Below, piece by piece: positions 44,969-54,205 of a DNA stretch of 64,000 nucleotides. The notes below the pieces were generated by a model. The model worked only from the letters and a program-made list of their open reading frames with translations, did not search any database and was not told where the DNA came from. Numbering within the stretch: position 1 is the first letter of the stretch; every line of letters begins with the position of its first letter. A program made the position numbers and the translations under genes. Origin of the DNA: Siphonobacter curvatus (GTDB lineage: Bacteria > Bacteroidota > Bacteroidia > Cytophagales > Spirosomataceae); the NCBI RefSeq assembly GCF_002943425.1, contig NZ_PTRA01000001.1:620001-684000 (forward strand), read 5' to 3'.

Positions 44969-45448
44969 CTAGCTTTCCAGCGGTGGAATCCGCAGTACCT
45001 GACCGGGATAGATTAGATCGGGATCTTTCAGCATGGGCTTGTTGGCTTCAAAAATGACGGGGTATTTCATGACATCGCCATAAAACTTACCCGCAATTTT
45101 AGAAAGCGAATCGCCTTTTTCTACGGTGTGATACTGAGCCTCGGGTTTCGGAGCCGTCACGCGAATGCGGTTGTCTACCTGTTCTACGCCAGTGACGTTA
45201 CCCACAGTCAGGGCAATTTTTTCAGCGTCTTCCTGCTTGTCTACTTCGCCTTCCAGTACGACTGTCGAACCAGCCGTTTTAATGGTCAGGTTTTTGTAGG
45301 CCAGCCCCAGGCTTTTTACTTTTTGTAATAAGGCTCCGGCCCGCAGTGGTTCTACTTCTTCCGGCTTGGCCTGAGCTACTTTGGTTTCTTCATCTTTACT
45401 ACCGAAGAGGTTTTCGCCGACCCCTTTCATGAATGAAATCAGTCCCAT
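44969..45448 (-). CDS. BON and LysM domain protein (Kbp/YgaU-like)
   Basis: 159 residues without a signal peptide. The N-terminus MGLISFMKGVGENLFGSK is the amphipathic start usual for Kbp. A BON domain spans about residues 38-102 (SLGLAYKNLTIKTAGSTVVL, VEQVDNRIRV) and a LysM domain about 110-157 (YHTVEKGDSLSKIAGKFYGD, DLIYPGQVLRIP). The E. coli homologue binds K+ in the cytoplasm and responds to osmotic stress; the same two-domain order and length are seen here. A peptidoglycan-binding role is unlikely without export. Confidence 0.9.
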   Translation of the reverse strand: MGLISFMKGVGENLFGSKDEETKVAQAKPEEVEPLRAGALLQKVKSLGLAYKNLTIKTAGSTVVLEGEVDKQEDAEKIALTVGNVTGVEQVDNRIRVTAPKPEAQYHTVEKGDSLSKIAGKFYGDVMKYPVIFEANKPMLKDPDLIYPGQVLRIPPLES

Positions 45449-45572
45449 AAGGATTGAGAGTTAAGGTTGAATATAAGTTAGTATTCCTAGAAATATGGAA
45501 AATGTCATTCCAGCACATCTCTACATCAGGAACGGGCGAAAATTAAGTATTTTTACGGAAAATGTTGAGGAA

Positions 45573-46619
45573 TTACTGCCAAATTCCCAAGCGGTAAGAA
45601 ATCAACAACTCGTTGCCCCGCCAGAAGGATAAGCGTTGACTGCGTAAATCGCCGAAAATCAGTACGTCTTCTGAAGTAAGGGGCGGAACTTTCGCCAGCT
45701 GAGGCAACGAAGTATTTAATGAATCTCCTTGACAAGCACAGGGCATCTGTTGCCGGAATTCGTTGAGGATCATTAACAAAGCCTTAGTGTCTTCGACTTC
45801 ATGTTCCCGATTATTCTCAATCTTTTGTCGTACGCGTCGCAGGTAATTTTCGTAAAAAGGCTCAAACTCAAAGCGAAGCATGGGGAAATCCCGCAGAAAT
45901 ACCGCCGCGTTTTTGTAGAGTTGAAAGTGAGGCGGATCAACAAAACCCACAAAATTTCCGCCCCATATTAATTGATAATATGGTGTCAATTCCCCAATGG
46001 CCTCGTAGGGGCCTGCGTTACGAACCAGACGCCCCCGCCGGAAAAAGCCCAGGTCGGCAGCCAATCCCAACTGGTGAAACGAAATCGGAGCCATACTACG
46101 GCCTCGGCCTAGCAGTTTGGTTTGTAATTCCGCACTCCGAAGATCAGAAATGACTTTTACTTCGTAGTTGGGCAACTGACGACGGAGCGAATCCACGAGT
46201 GAATCGCGGCGGGCCAGAAATACTTCACGCGTGGTATTGAGCAGCCAGGACCAGCGGTCGTACAAATAAATGGGCTCGTCGGTTGCCGAAGCGAGGTATG
46301 TATGCCTTTGTATACTGTCTAAAGGTGTAGTGGGGGAGCCTAGCGAGTCCGCGATTGAACCTGTTCGATGCGAACCCAGAAAGCGGACCGTACCTTTTTC
46401 ATCCGCCACAAAGGCCAGCACGCGGTTGACGCCAATGGTTTTTTCGCGGATACTGTCCGTGCTGTACAGGGGAAGAATCAAATCATACAGGCTTAAAGTA
46501 CTAACGCGTTGGGTACTGTCACAACGCAAAGCTTCCCAGCCGGGTAAGGCCTGCGGGAGTTGCCCGCAGGCCTGAAAGATGGTTCCGAAAAACAGGCAAA
46601 AGTGAATGAATCGCTTCAA
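45573..46619 (-). CDS. M15-family D-Ala-D-Ala carboxypeptidase-like lipoprotein
   Basis: 348 residues. A probable lipobox FQAC puts Cys18 after a short hydrophobic leader, so the protein should be membrane-anchored in the periplasm. M15 zinc ligands: His182 and Asp189 in ISFHQLGLAADLGF, and His231 in FVDPPHFQLY. The N-terminal 130 residues are an extra domain that I do not recognise. It would trim D-Ala from peptidoglycan stem peptides or act as an L,D-peptidase. Its ATG overlaps the stop of the upstream aminotransferase gene by 4 bp, so the two are co-translated. Confidence 0.82.
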   Translation of the reverse strand: MKRFIHFCLFFGTIFQACGQLPQALPGWEALRCDSTQRVSTLSLYDLILPLYSTDSIREKTIGVNRVLAFVADEKGTVRFLGSHRTGSIADSLGSPTTPLDSIQRHTYLASATDEPIYLYDRWSWLLNTTREVFLARRDSLVDSLRRQLPNYEVKVISDLRSAELQTKLLGRGRSMAPISFHQLGLAADLGFFRRGRLVRNAGPYEAIGELTPYYQLIWGGNFVGFVDPPHFQLYKNAAVFLRDFPMLRFEFEPFYENYLRRVRQKIENNREHEVEDTKALLMILNEFRQQMPCACQGDSLNTSLPQLAKVPPLTSEDVLIFGDLRSQRLSFWRGNELLISYRLGIWQ

Positions 46620-47437
46620 ATCGTTTCTTGTTCGTACTTTAAAAAGAGCTCGTAAAGCTTACGGGTAACGGCCCCCGGCTGTCCGGTTCCGATGGGTTTC
46701 TGATCAATTTTAGTAACGGGTACAATCCGTTTGGTCGATCCGGTGGTGAAAAGCTCGTCGGCCTGCAGCGTCTCTTCCAGCGTAACCGGACGCTCTTCTA
46801 CCCGCATAATCTGGGGAGCAAATTGCAGGATGTGTTTCCGGGTAATGCCGCGTAACATCCCTTCAGCAGGTGTAATGAGCGTATCGCCTTTCACCACAAA
46901 TACATTGGAACGGGACGATTCGGTAATCAGACCGTTTTCGTAATACAATACGTCATCGGCTCCTATTTCGCGTTGCTTTCGCAATAAATAAATCGGCAAC
47001 AGGTAATCGAGTGACTTGACTTCGGCCAGCTGACGTTGGTGTTCGACGCTCATGAAGTGCAGGCCTTCGTCCGGACTTTTGAACTCGAAGGGCTTCGGAA
47101 TGACGAAGAAATTGGGCGTTTCGGCGGGAGCAAACCCATCGGGAGAGTAGCCACCCGTAAGCACCAGCTTCAGACCCAGCAGAGCGTGCGGATTCAGACG
47201 AATCAGTTCGGCAATGATTTCGCGAAGCTGTTCCCGACTGGCGGGAATCGTCAGACCCATCAGTTCCGCCGAACGCTCAAAGCGGTCGAGGTGGTCTTCC
47301 TGGAAAATGGGCTGACCGTCCATGGCCCGGAAAAAATCAAAAATGCCATAGGCCCGCAACAGCCCCAGGTCGGTGATATGAAGTTGGGCTTGTTCTTCGG
47401 GAACGAACGAACCGTTGACAAAAAAAGTAGCTGCCAT
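46616..47437 (-). CDS. Class IV PLP aminotransferase (D-amino-acid transaminase-like)
   Basis: 273 residues. Fold-type IV features: GLLRAYGIFDFFRAMDGQPI near the N-terminus, the PLP-lysine region VKSLDYLLPIYLLRKQ, and ENGLITESSRSNVFVVKGDT with PAEGMLRGITRKHIL for phosphate binding. The choice between D-alanine aminotransferase, branched-chain aminotransferase and aminodeoxychorismate lyase is open. Overlap with an M15 carboxypeptidase gene that would release D-Ala favours D-alanine metabolism, while folP 700 bp away on the same strand allows PabC. A promoter box lies 22 nt upstream. Confidence 0.83.
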   Translation of the reverse strand: MAATFFVNGSFVPEEQAQLHITDLGLLRAYGIFDFFRAMDGQPIFQEDHLDRFERSAELMGLTIPASREQLREIIAELIRLNPHALLGLKLVLTGGYSPDGFAPAETPNFFVIPKPFEFKSPDEGLHFMSVEHQRQLAEVKSLDYLLPIYLLRKQREIGADDVLYYENGLITESSRSNVFVVKGDTLITPAEGMLRGITRKHILQFAPQIMRVEERPVTLEETLQADELFTTGSTKRIVPVTKIDQKPIGTGQPGAVTRKLYELFLKYEQETI

Positions 47438-47459
47438 GTTGAAGAAAGATATCGTCGGT

Positions 47460-47467
47460 CAAAGATA
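47460..47467 (-). promoter_or_regulatory. Bacteroidota -7 box (TATCTTTG)
   Basis: Exact TAnnTTTG on the minus strand, 22 nt upstream of the aminotransferase ATG at 47437. Confidence 0.6.
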
Positions 47468-48113
47468 AGGATGGGATTTTTGATTCTTTCTCAAAGACTA
47501 AGGATTACGTTTTGTAAGCAAGGTTTGAGTAGTGTATCTGTATAGATGTAGGAATTGATAAGTTCTAAATAACTGATAATTATAAACTGGCAACTAGTTT
47601 GATAGGATCACTATTTCGTCCTGTTGAGTGGGCTGGTCATTTAGTCCGTATGCATCCCATGCCGGCACGCCCGCCGCTCTTTTCATCCCGCTTTAGGCCA
47701 CCGCATTGCGGATGAAACCGCCATGGAATGGAAGGCGACTTGAGCCCGCCATGGAATGGGATAGAACGGGGCCTTGATTTAAGTCGTCCGTGTAGAAACT
47801 TGTTTAAACCCAACAATTGTAAACGATCAACCAACAACTGATCAATTGTCAGAAGAAGAAAACCTCTCCCGCCATTGAGCCATTCCATGGCGGCAACTGA
47901 ACGACCTACGGCAGCCGCAATGCGGTGGCCCAGAGGAGGCTGTCGTTAGTCGTGGAGAGGTCCAGCCTGGAAGGCTTCCGGACTATCGAACAGCCCTATC
48001 TATAGCACCAAACCCCGTTTAAGGTGAATAACGAAGCTTCAAAAAATCAACACAGTATGGAATGAAGAGAAGTTACTAGCCAGAACAAGGCCCAGATACA
48101 TTCTAGCCAACCG
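47468..48113. other. Gene-free 646-bp stretch containing a compound inverted-repeat element
   Basis: The left 160 bp are AT-rich and featureless. The element described below occupies about 47637-47984. The last 130 bp before folP show no terminator or promoter that I can support. An 83-codon open frame on the minus strand (47637-47888) runs through the repeats and is not believed to be coding. Confidence 0.5.
47696..47930. repeat. Compound nested inverted-repeat element (MITE-like or structured RNA)
   Basis: Outer arms of 16 bp, perfect (47696-47711 with 47915-47930; the core CCGCATTGCGG is itself palindromic). Inside, the 14-bp word CCGCCATGGAATGG occurs twice in direct orientation (47718-47731, 47746-47759) and once inverted (47880-47893). 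The centre contains GATCA/TGATC (47825, 47839) and two copies of CAATTGT. The element is GC-richer than its flanks. A further hairpin with GTCC/GGAC ends lies at 47961-47984. Confidence 0.7.
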
Positions 48114-48965
48114 CTAGGCCTTCTGCATCCACTCCATAATCTGAATCACCTCACAGGCTTCCCGTACATCATGCACCCGCAGGATCTTCGCTCCTTTTTG
48201 CAGAGCAATCGTATTGAGTACCGTCGTACCGTTGAGAGCTTCGGCGGGGGAGATACCCAGTTTTTTCCAGATCATACTCTTGCGGGATAAGCCAATCAGC
48301 AGCGGTAACTGAAAAATTTGCAGGGCTTCGACCTGAGCCAGTAGCTGGTAATTCTGATCCGCATTTTTGGCAAAACCAAAACCGGGGTCCAGAATAATAT
48401 CTTTAATACCAGCCTGCCGGGCCAGATGTACCCGTTGAGCCAATTCGTCGATGACTTCCGTCAGCAGGTTTTGGTACTGATTCATACTGCCCATCGTCTG
48501 GGGTGTCCCCCGCATGTGCATGAGTACGTAGGGAACGTTGAGTTCGGCGACGGTGGTAAACATCGCCTGGTCCAGTAAACCACCTGACACATCGTTGACC
48601 ATTACTGCTCCCGCTTCAACGGCCCGGCGGGCAACGCCCGAGCGGAAGGTATCCACCGAAATCAGGGCTTTAGGAAATGCTTTTAAAATGGTATCTATGG
48701 CAAGTACAACCCGACGGACTTCTTCTGCTTCCGAAACTTCGGCCGCACCGGGCCGGGTGGAGTACCCGCCAATATCCAGAAAAGTAGCTCCTTCAGCAAG
48801 CATCTGCTGAGCTTGCTGGCGAATCCGATCCGGGTCTTCAAAACGGCTACCGGCGTGGAATGAATCGGGTGTAATATTGAGTATTCCCATCACCACCGGC
48901 TTTTTCAAGGATACAATTTGCCCCCGGCAGTTGAGCGTAGATGGGGTAGAAAGAAGTGCTTGCAT
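48114..48965 (-). CDS. folP: Dihydropteroate synthase
   Basis: 283 residues. Signature sequences: VMGILNITPDSFHAGSRF at the N-terminus, ATFLDIGGYSTRPGA, the DxFR segment ISVDTFRSGVARRAVEAGAV, MVNDVSGG, YVLMHMRGTPQ, DIILDPGFGFAKN and LIGLSRKSMI, all in family order. It condenses p-aminobenzoate with dihydropterin pyrophosphate in folate synthesis and is the sulfonamide target. It diverges from atpD; a near-consensus box TAATTTTA lies just upstream of its start on the minus strand. Confidence 0.96.
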   Translation of the reverse strand: MQALLSTPSTLNCRGQIVSLKKPVVMGILNITPDSFHAGSRFEDPDRIRQQAQQMLAEGATFLDIGGYSTRPGAAEVSEAEEVRRVVLAIDTILKAFPKALISVDTFRSGVARRAVEAGAVMVNDVSGGLLDQAMFTTVAELNVPYVLMHMRGTPQTMGSMNQYQNLLTEVIDELAQRVHLARQAGIKDIILDPGFGFAKNADQNYQLLAQVEALQIFQLPLLIGLSRKSMIWKKLGISPAEALNGTTVLNTIALQKGAKILRVHDVREACEVIQIMEWMQKA

Positions 48966-49068
48966 AGCGTAAAATTACGATTAGAAGGGGCTAAAAAGGG
49001 CCTGAAATCCAATTCTGACAACTATATAATAGCTATTCAGGAATTTTCCCGGAAATATCCAATATTGA

Positions 49069-50657
<1,589 letters not shown>

Positions 50658-50658
<1 letters not shown>

Positions 50659-50758
50659 TTTACAGTTTTTGGTTTTCAGTTGACAGCGAAAGCTTGGTGA
50701 GCCTTTACAGTCAACTGAAAACCGCAAACTGAAAACCGCAACGGCGGCCGCTGTAAAC
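50658..50758. repeat. Word-type inverted and tandem repeat between atpD and atpC
   Basis: GGTTTTCAGTTGAC (50671-50684) pairs with GTCAACTGAAAACC (50710-50723), and GTTTACAG (50658-50665) pairs with CTGTAAAC (50751-50758). A 14-bp unit ACTGAAAACCGCAA is repeated in tandem at 50714-50741. It starts on the last base of the atpD stop codon. Such words recur between genes in Bacteroidota genomes; no function is known to me. Confidence 0.65.
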
Positions 50759-50777
50759 TCAAAACAGAAGACTGACT

Positions 50778-51020
50778 ATGTTCATCGAAATCATTACTCC
50801 CGATAAGAAAGTTTTTGCCGGAGAAGCAACTTCGGCTTCATTTCCGGGTACGCAGGGTTCCTTCCAGATCTTAAATCATCACGCCCCCCTGGTGAGTACA
50901 CTGGGTAAAGGCGAAGTGGTTGTGGAATCGAAAGAGGGCCAGAAAACGTACATCGTAGATGGGGGCGTAGTGGAAGTACTCAACAATAAGATTCTGGTTC
51001 TGGCCGAAGCCATTTTATAA
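50778..51020 (+). CDS. atpC: F1F0 ATP synthase subunit epsilon (short form)
   Basis: 80 residues, containing only the N-terminal beta-sandwich (IEIITPDKKVFAGEATSASF, GSFQILNHHAPLVSTLGKGE, VVEVLNNKILVLAEAIL). The C-terminal helical pair that inhibits ATP hydrolysis in E. coli is absent, which is the usual Bacteroidota form. The gene lies 119 bp after atpD, across an inverted-repeat region, and is followed by a strong terminator. Confidence 0.92.
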   Translation: MFIEIITPDKKVFAGEATSASFPGTQGSFQILNHHAPLVSTLGKGEVVVESKEGQKTYIVDGGVVEVLNNKILVLAEAIL

Positions 51021-51054
51021 GAGCTGTGCTAACGTATCGTGCGTTAGTTGCTGA

Positions 51055-51094
51055 TAGTCCCGCAAGTTTTAAAACCTGCGGGACTATTTTTTTT
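51055..51094 (+). terminator. Intrinsic terminator of atpDC
   Basis: TAGTCCCGCA (51055-51064) pairs with TGCGGGACTA (51077-51086), followed by eight T. A smaller hairpin (CTAACG/CGTTAG, about 51029-51047) lies just before it. Confidence 0.92.
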
Positions 51095-51121
51095 GCCGTT
51101 TATCCGAAAGCGGGAATTTGG

Positions 51122-51129
51122 TAGTTTTG
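51122..51129 (+). promoter_or_regulatory. Bacteroidota -7 box for the OmpA gene (TAGTTTTG)
   Basis: Exact TAnnTTTG followed by C, 59 nt upstream of the chosen ATG at 51189. Confidence 0.6.
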
Positions 51130-51188
51130 CTCCGAAAATATTCGGATGAAGTTCGGCGTTAATGAAGGTATTTCAAGTACAACATTCC

Positions 51189-52445
51189 ATGAAAAAGCGA
51201 CTACTGTTTAGTTTGATCGGGGCCCTGCTGCTCGGAGCTGTACAGGCCCAGGTAACGGTGAAACCCCGGGTGGAAGGGCAAACGGCCGCGGATGTGTTCA
51301 TTACCAAGGTAGAGCTAACCAGCCAGTTTACCATTGTGTACATGCGGTACGAAGATCCGCCATTGAATATTCAGGACCGTTGGTTGCGAAAACTGAATCC
51401 GCAAATGCAGGAGACTTCGTACAGCAACGTCGCTGTTGATCCAGAGAGCGATTTACGGGTGAATCAGAAGGGGAATTTGTACTCATTCAAGTTCATCAAG
51501 GCCGTGGGCATTCCGGTAAGACCCGATAAACGGGATGTACAGCCGGGGGACGTGATTAATTTTGCGGTGTATTTTGAACGCCTCGAACCGGGCATGGAAG
51601 ATTTTGATCTGTTTGAATGCCGGGATCGGGCAAACGGTTGGCGGTGCTGGAATTTTTATCACATACACATCAAAAATCCAGCGGACAAAACGAAAAAGGA
51701 TACAAAAGCTCCAGCGGTTGCTCAGGCCTCTAAAAAAACGGCTGAAGTCGCCACGGTACTGCTGAGTGGTCAGGTGTACGACGCCGTAACGAAAGAACCA
51801 CTGGAAGGGAAAATCGCTGTGTTGCGGGCGGGAGCGAAAGCAGACACGCTTCGAACCATCGGTAGTACGGGCGTTTTTCGGAAAAACGTGCGACCCGGAA
51901 GTTACCAGCTTTCGACGGTAGTACCGGGTTACGAAACGATGACGGCGACGGTGACTGTGAAGGATAATGCCGTAGAAAAAGACTTCTATTTACGTGCTGG
52001 GAAAAAACAGTCTGCTCCACCCGTAGCGACTGCTCCGGTTAAGCCAACACCTCCACCCGCGACTACATCATCGTCTATGGAGGATTTGAAAGCGGAAGTA
52101 GGCTCCAAGATTGAATTGAAGAACATTCTTTTTGAAACGGGCAAAGCCGTACTACTCACCGAATCGCAGGAAAATCTGGCTCAGGTGGTTGCTTGGATGA
52201 AGAAAAATCCGACGGTTGAAATTCGGCTCGAAGGTCATACGGATGCCATCGGCGATTCGCAGAAAAACATGGAATTATCCATCGAGCGGGTAGAAACCGT
52301 TAAACGGTACCTCGTCAATAATGGCATTAACGCCTCGCGTATCGAGGCGAAAGGTTTCGGCGATACGCGGCCGCTGAGTACTGCTAAAAGTGATCAGGAA
52401 CGCAAGGTAAACCGACGGGTTGAACTCATCGTAACTAAGAAGTGA
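51189..52445 (+). CDS. OmpA-family outer-membrane protein with carboxypeptidase-regulatory-like domain
   Basis: 418 residues from ATG 51189, which leads directly into the signal peptide LLFSLIGALLLGAVQAQ; an earlier start at 51162 adds nine residues before it. Residues 20-175 form an unrecognised beta domain with two Cys (FDLFECRDRANGWRCWNFYH). Residues 195-270 are a CarboxypepD_reg-like module (SGQVYDAVTKEPLEGKIAVL, GSYQLSTVVPGYETMTATVT). A Pro-rich linker leads to the OmpA/MotB peptidoglycan-binding domain (NILFETGKAVLLTESQENLA, RLEGHTDAIGDSQKNMELSI, RVNRRVEL-type end). It links the outer membrane to the cell wall. Confidence 0.88.
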   Translation: MKKRLLFSLIGALLLGAVQAQVTVKPRVEGQTAADVFITKVELTSQFTIVYMRYEDPPLNIQDRWLRKLNPQMQETSYSNVAVDPESDLRVNQKGNLYSFKFIKAVGIPVRPDKRDVQPGDVINFAVYFERLEPGMEDFDLFECRDRANGWRCWNFYHIHIKNPADKTKKDTKAPAVAQASKKTAEVATVLLSGQVYDAVTKEPLEGKIAVLRAGAKADTLRTIGSTGVFRKNVRPGSYQLSTVVPGYETMTATVTVKDNAVEKDFYLRAGKKQSAPPVATAPVKPTPPPATTSSSMEDLKAEVGSKIELKNILFETGKAVLLTESQENLAQVVAWMKKNPTVEIRLEGHTDAIGDSQKNMELSIERVETVKRYLVNNGINASRIEAKGFGDTRPLSTAKSDQERKVNRRVELIVTKK

Positions 52446-52456
52446 TAGATCAGGTA

Positions 52457-52477
52457 GAGACGCGGTTATCGCGTCTC
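52457..52477. repeat. GAGACGCG/CGCGTCTC palindrome overlapping a stop codon
   Basis: 8-bp arms with a 5-nt loop. The stop codon of the minus-strand gene (52466) lies in the palindrome. It sits between convergent genes and may help termination, but it has no T-tract. The word resembles dispersed GTAGAGACGCG palindromes seen in other bacteria. Confidence 0.5.
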
Positions 52478-54124
52478 CACTGCTTTAAAACCTTCCGATA
52501 AAGTGGTTCCCCGCAAATGCAGCGAAGGGTTATAGTACGGAGAGCAGGGCAGGGCTGCATCCTGGCAATTACTCCAATAGCCCTTGATGCCGTGAATTAC
52601 GCGGGGATCGTCCGTGGCGACGTACATTCGCTGGCCCTGTAACGGGTAGGAAGTCAGTTGAGCCGCCGGATACGAATCAGGAAATACCAGCGGACTGGCT
52701 TGCCGCTTGAAGGAGGCATACAGCAGGGCCAAACTCAATACGCCAACGATTCCAAAACGGTACAAAGCCGGGACGGGCACGCGATAGGGAAGATACCCTA
52801 CGACTAGAGCCGCGATGATGAAGCCCATCCCAAAGCGGAATTCCGGAGCCGAGATGAACCAGAAAGCTACCCCAGCGTACGCCGTCACCAGTACCCAAAA
52901 CCAGTTGGGGTACTGCATCAGAAAAGCAACCGTCTGTTTCCAGCGAAAACTGGCAAACAGCGGCCAGCCAAACAGAAATACCAGCAATACTTGATCGGGT
53001 ACGAGTTGTTGGGTAAACCAGTACGGTACCCAGCTGAAATCGAATAGGCCCTGTACCGGACTAAGTTTCGTACCGCCCGAAAGATTCAGTAATCCTTGTT
53101 CAATGACGATTTTAGGTACTTTCCAGTCGAACGAAAACCAGTCGAGTACGGGGGAAGTCGTAGGGTACAGGATGTACCCCGTCAGAATTACATTGGCCGT
53201 CAGCCACCAAAGCAGGGGGAGCAGTCCTACTGCAATCAGGCGGGGAAGGAAGGCGTAATCTTTCTTGCGAAACGCATCAACGAATAAAAGAAGGGAAATG
53301 AGTAGGGCAACGAGTGTACTCATTTTGATGGTAAACGCCAATAACGTCAGCCACACCATCAGCAGGCGTTCGGACGAATTGGCGGGGGCCTCCATTTGCC
53401 GGATCAGCAGGAAAAAAAGTAAACCTACCAGCAACTGAGCCGGGTGGTCGGGACTCGGCGAAGCGAGCCGCCAGTGCGAATGCCAAAGATACCATACCCC
53501 CAGTACCACAATGAGTACTTCACTGGGTTTGAAGCGTGTATTTTGCAAAAGAAGTAAGGCCCAGCACCAGACCACCGCCATGAGCCAGCCGTTGAGTACG
53601 TGAAAGGCATCTCCCCCCAGAAATCGCAAGCTGAAAAAAGCCTCGGTTAGAAAGGAAGCGTTGTTGAAACCAAAGCGATAGTTCACGTTCGCTAGTCCCG
53701 GTACCACGGCATATTCCGAGATCCAGCGAATCATGGGAGCGTGGTATCCGCCCGTATCCGCCACGCGGGGCAGGTGCGTCGTACGGGTCAGAATGACGAG
53801 AAAACCAAGTATACTTACGCCCCAGAAAAGCCAGGAACGCGGGAGTTGCAGCGTACGAACGACGCTAATCCAGTACTTTCGACGAAGCCAGCCGCTTATC
53901 AATAGTCCTGTTAACACAAACAGGTGGACCGCTTGCCCTACGGGGATCAGTAGCCAGCAATACCCCAATCCATTCATCAGGCCCGCCCAGCCGAGTATAG
54001 CCAGAAAAGGAAGCGGTACCTCCAGAGAAGTACGGCCCAGTTTCTGAAAACCCATTCGTACCAGATCGCCCGCCAGAAGACAAAGCAGCGAGATGTACAG
54101 CCAGAGCAGCAGGGTAAGCAGCAT
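52466..54124 (-). CDS. Polytopic membrane protein, LIC_10190-like (probable GT-C-type)
   Basis: 552 residues with about 13 hydrophobic helices. The first large loop carries VADTGGYHAPMIRWISEYAV and GLANVNYRFGFNNASFLTEA, phrases I associate with the LIC_10190 family of membrane proteins. The acidic and His residues in this first loop are where GT-C glycosyltransferases bind the metal and lipid-linked donor. The C-terminal 60 residues are soluble (GQRMYVATDDPRVIHGIKGY, with a Cys pair). It follows the YfhO-like gene by 81 bp on the same strand. A role in cell-surface glycan assembly is inferred. Confidence 0.65.
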   Translation of the reverse strand: MLLTLLLWLYISLLCLLAGDLVRMGFQKLGRTSLEVPLPFLAILGWAGLMNGLGYCWLLIPVGQAVHLFVLTGLLISGWLRRKYWISVVRTLQLPRSWLFWGVSILGFLVILTRTTHLPRVADTGGYHAPMIRWISEYAVVPGLANVNYRFGFNNASFLTEAFFSLRFLGGDAFHVLNGWLMAVVWCWALLLLQNTRFKPSEVLIVVLGVWYLWHSHWRLASPSPDHPAQLLVGLLFFLLIRQMEAPANSSERLLMVWLTLLAFTIKMSTLVALLISLLLFVDAFRKKDYAFLPRLIAVGLLPLLWWLTANVILTGYILYPTTSPVLDWFSFDWKVPKIVIEQGLLNLSGGTKLSPVQGLFDFSWVPYWFTQQLVPDQVLLVFLFGWPLFASFRWKQTVAFLMQYPNWFWVLVTAYAGVAFWFISAPEFRFGMGFIIAALVVGYLPYRVPVPALYRFGIVGVLSLALLYASFKRQASPLVFPDSYPAAQLTSYPLQGQRMYVATDDPRVIHGIKGYWSNCQDAALPCSPYYNPSLHLRGTTLSEGFKAVETR

Positions 54125-54205
54125 GAGAAAACAAGGTTAAACCGGGGTAACACAAATGGCTGATGCAAGCACCAGCCATTGTTTAAAAACCGTACAAAGA
54201 TACGC

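Noticed and set aside
47637-47888. 83-codon open frame on the minus strand inside the compound repeat
   Set aside because: Its codons simply read through the direct and inverted repeats (repeated GGLK-type phrases). It has no recognisable domain, signal or start context.
52446-52465. GTAGAGACGCG word as a methylation or recombination site
   Set aside because: It is one half of a simple short palindrome between convergent genes; nothing else supports a special function.
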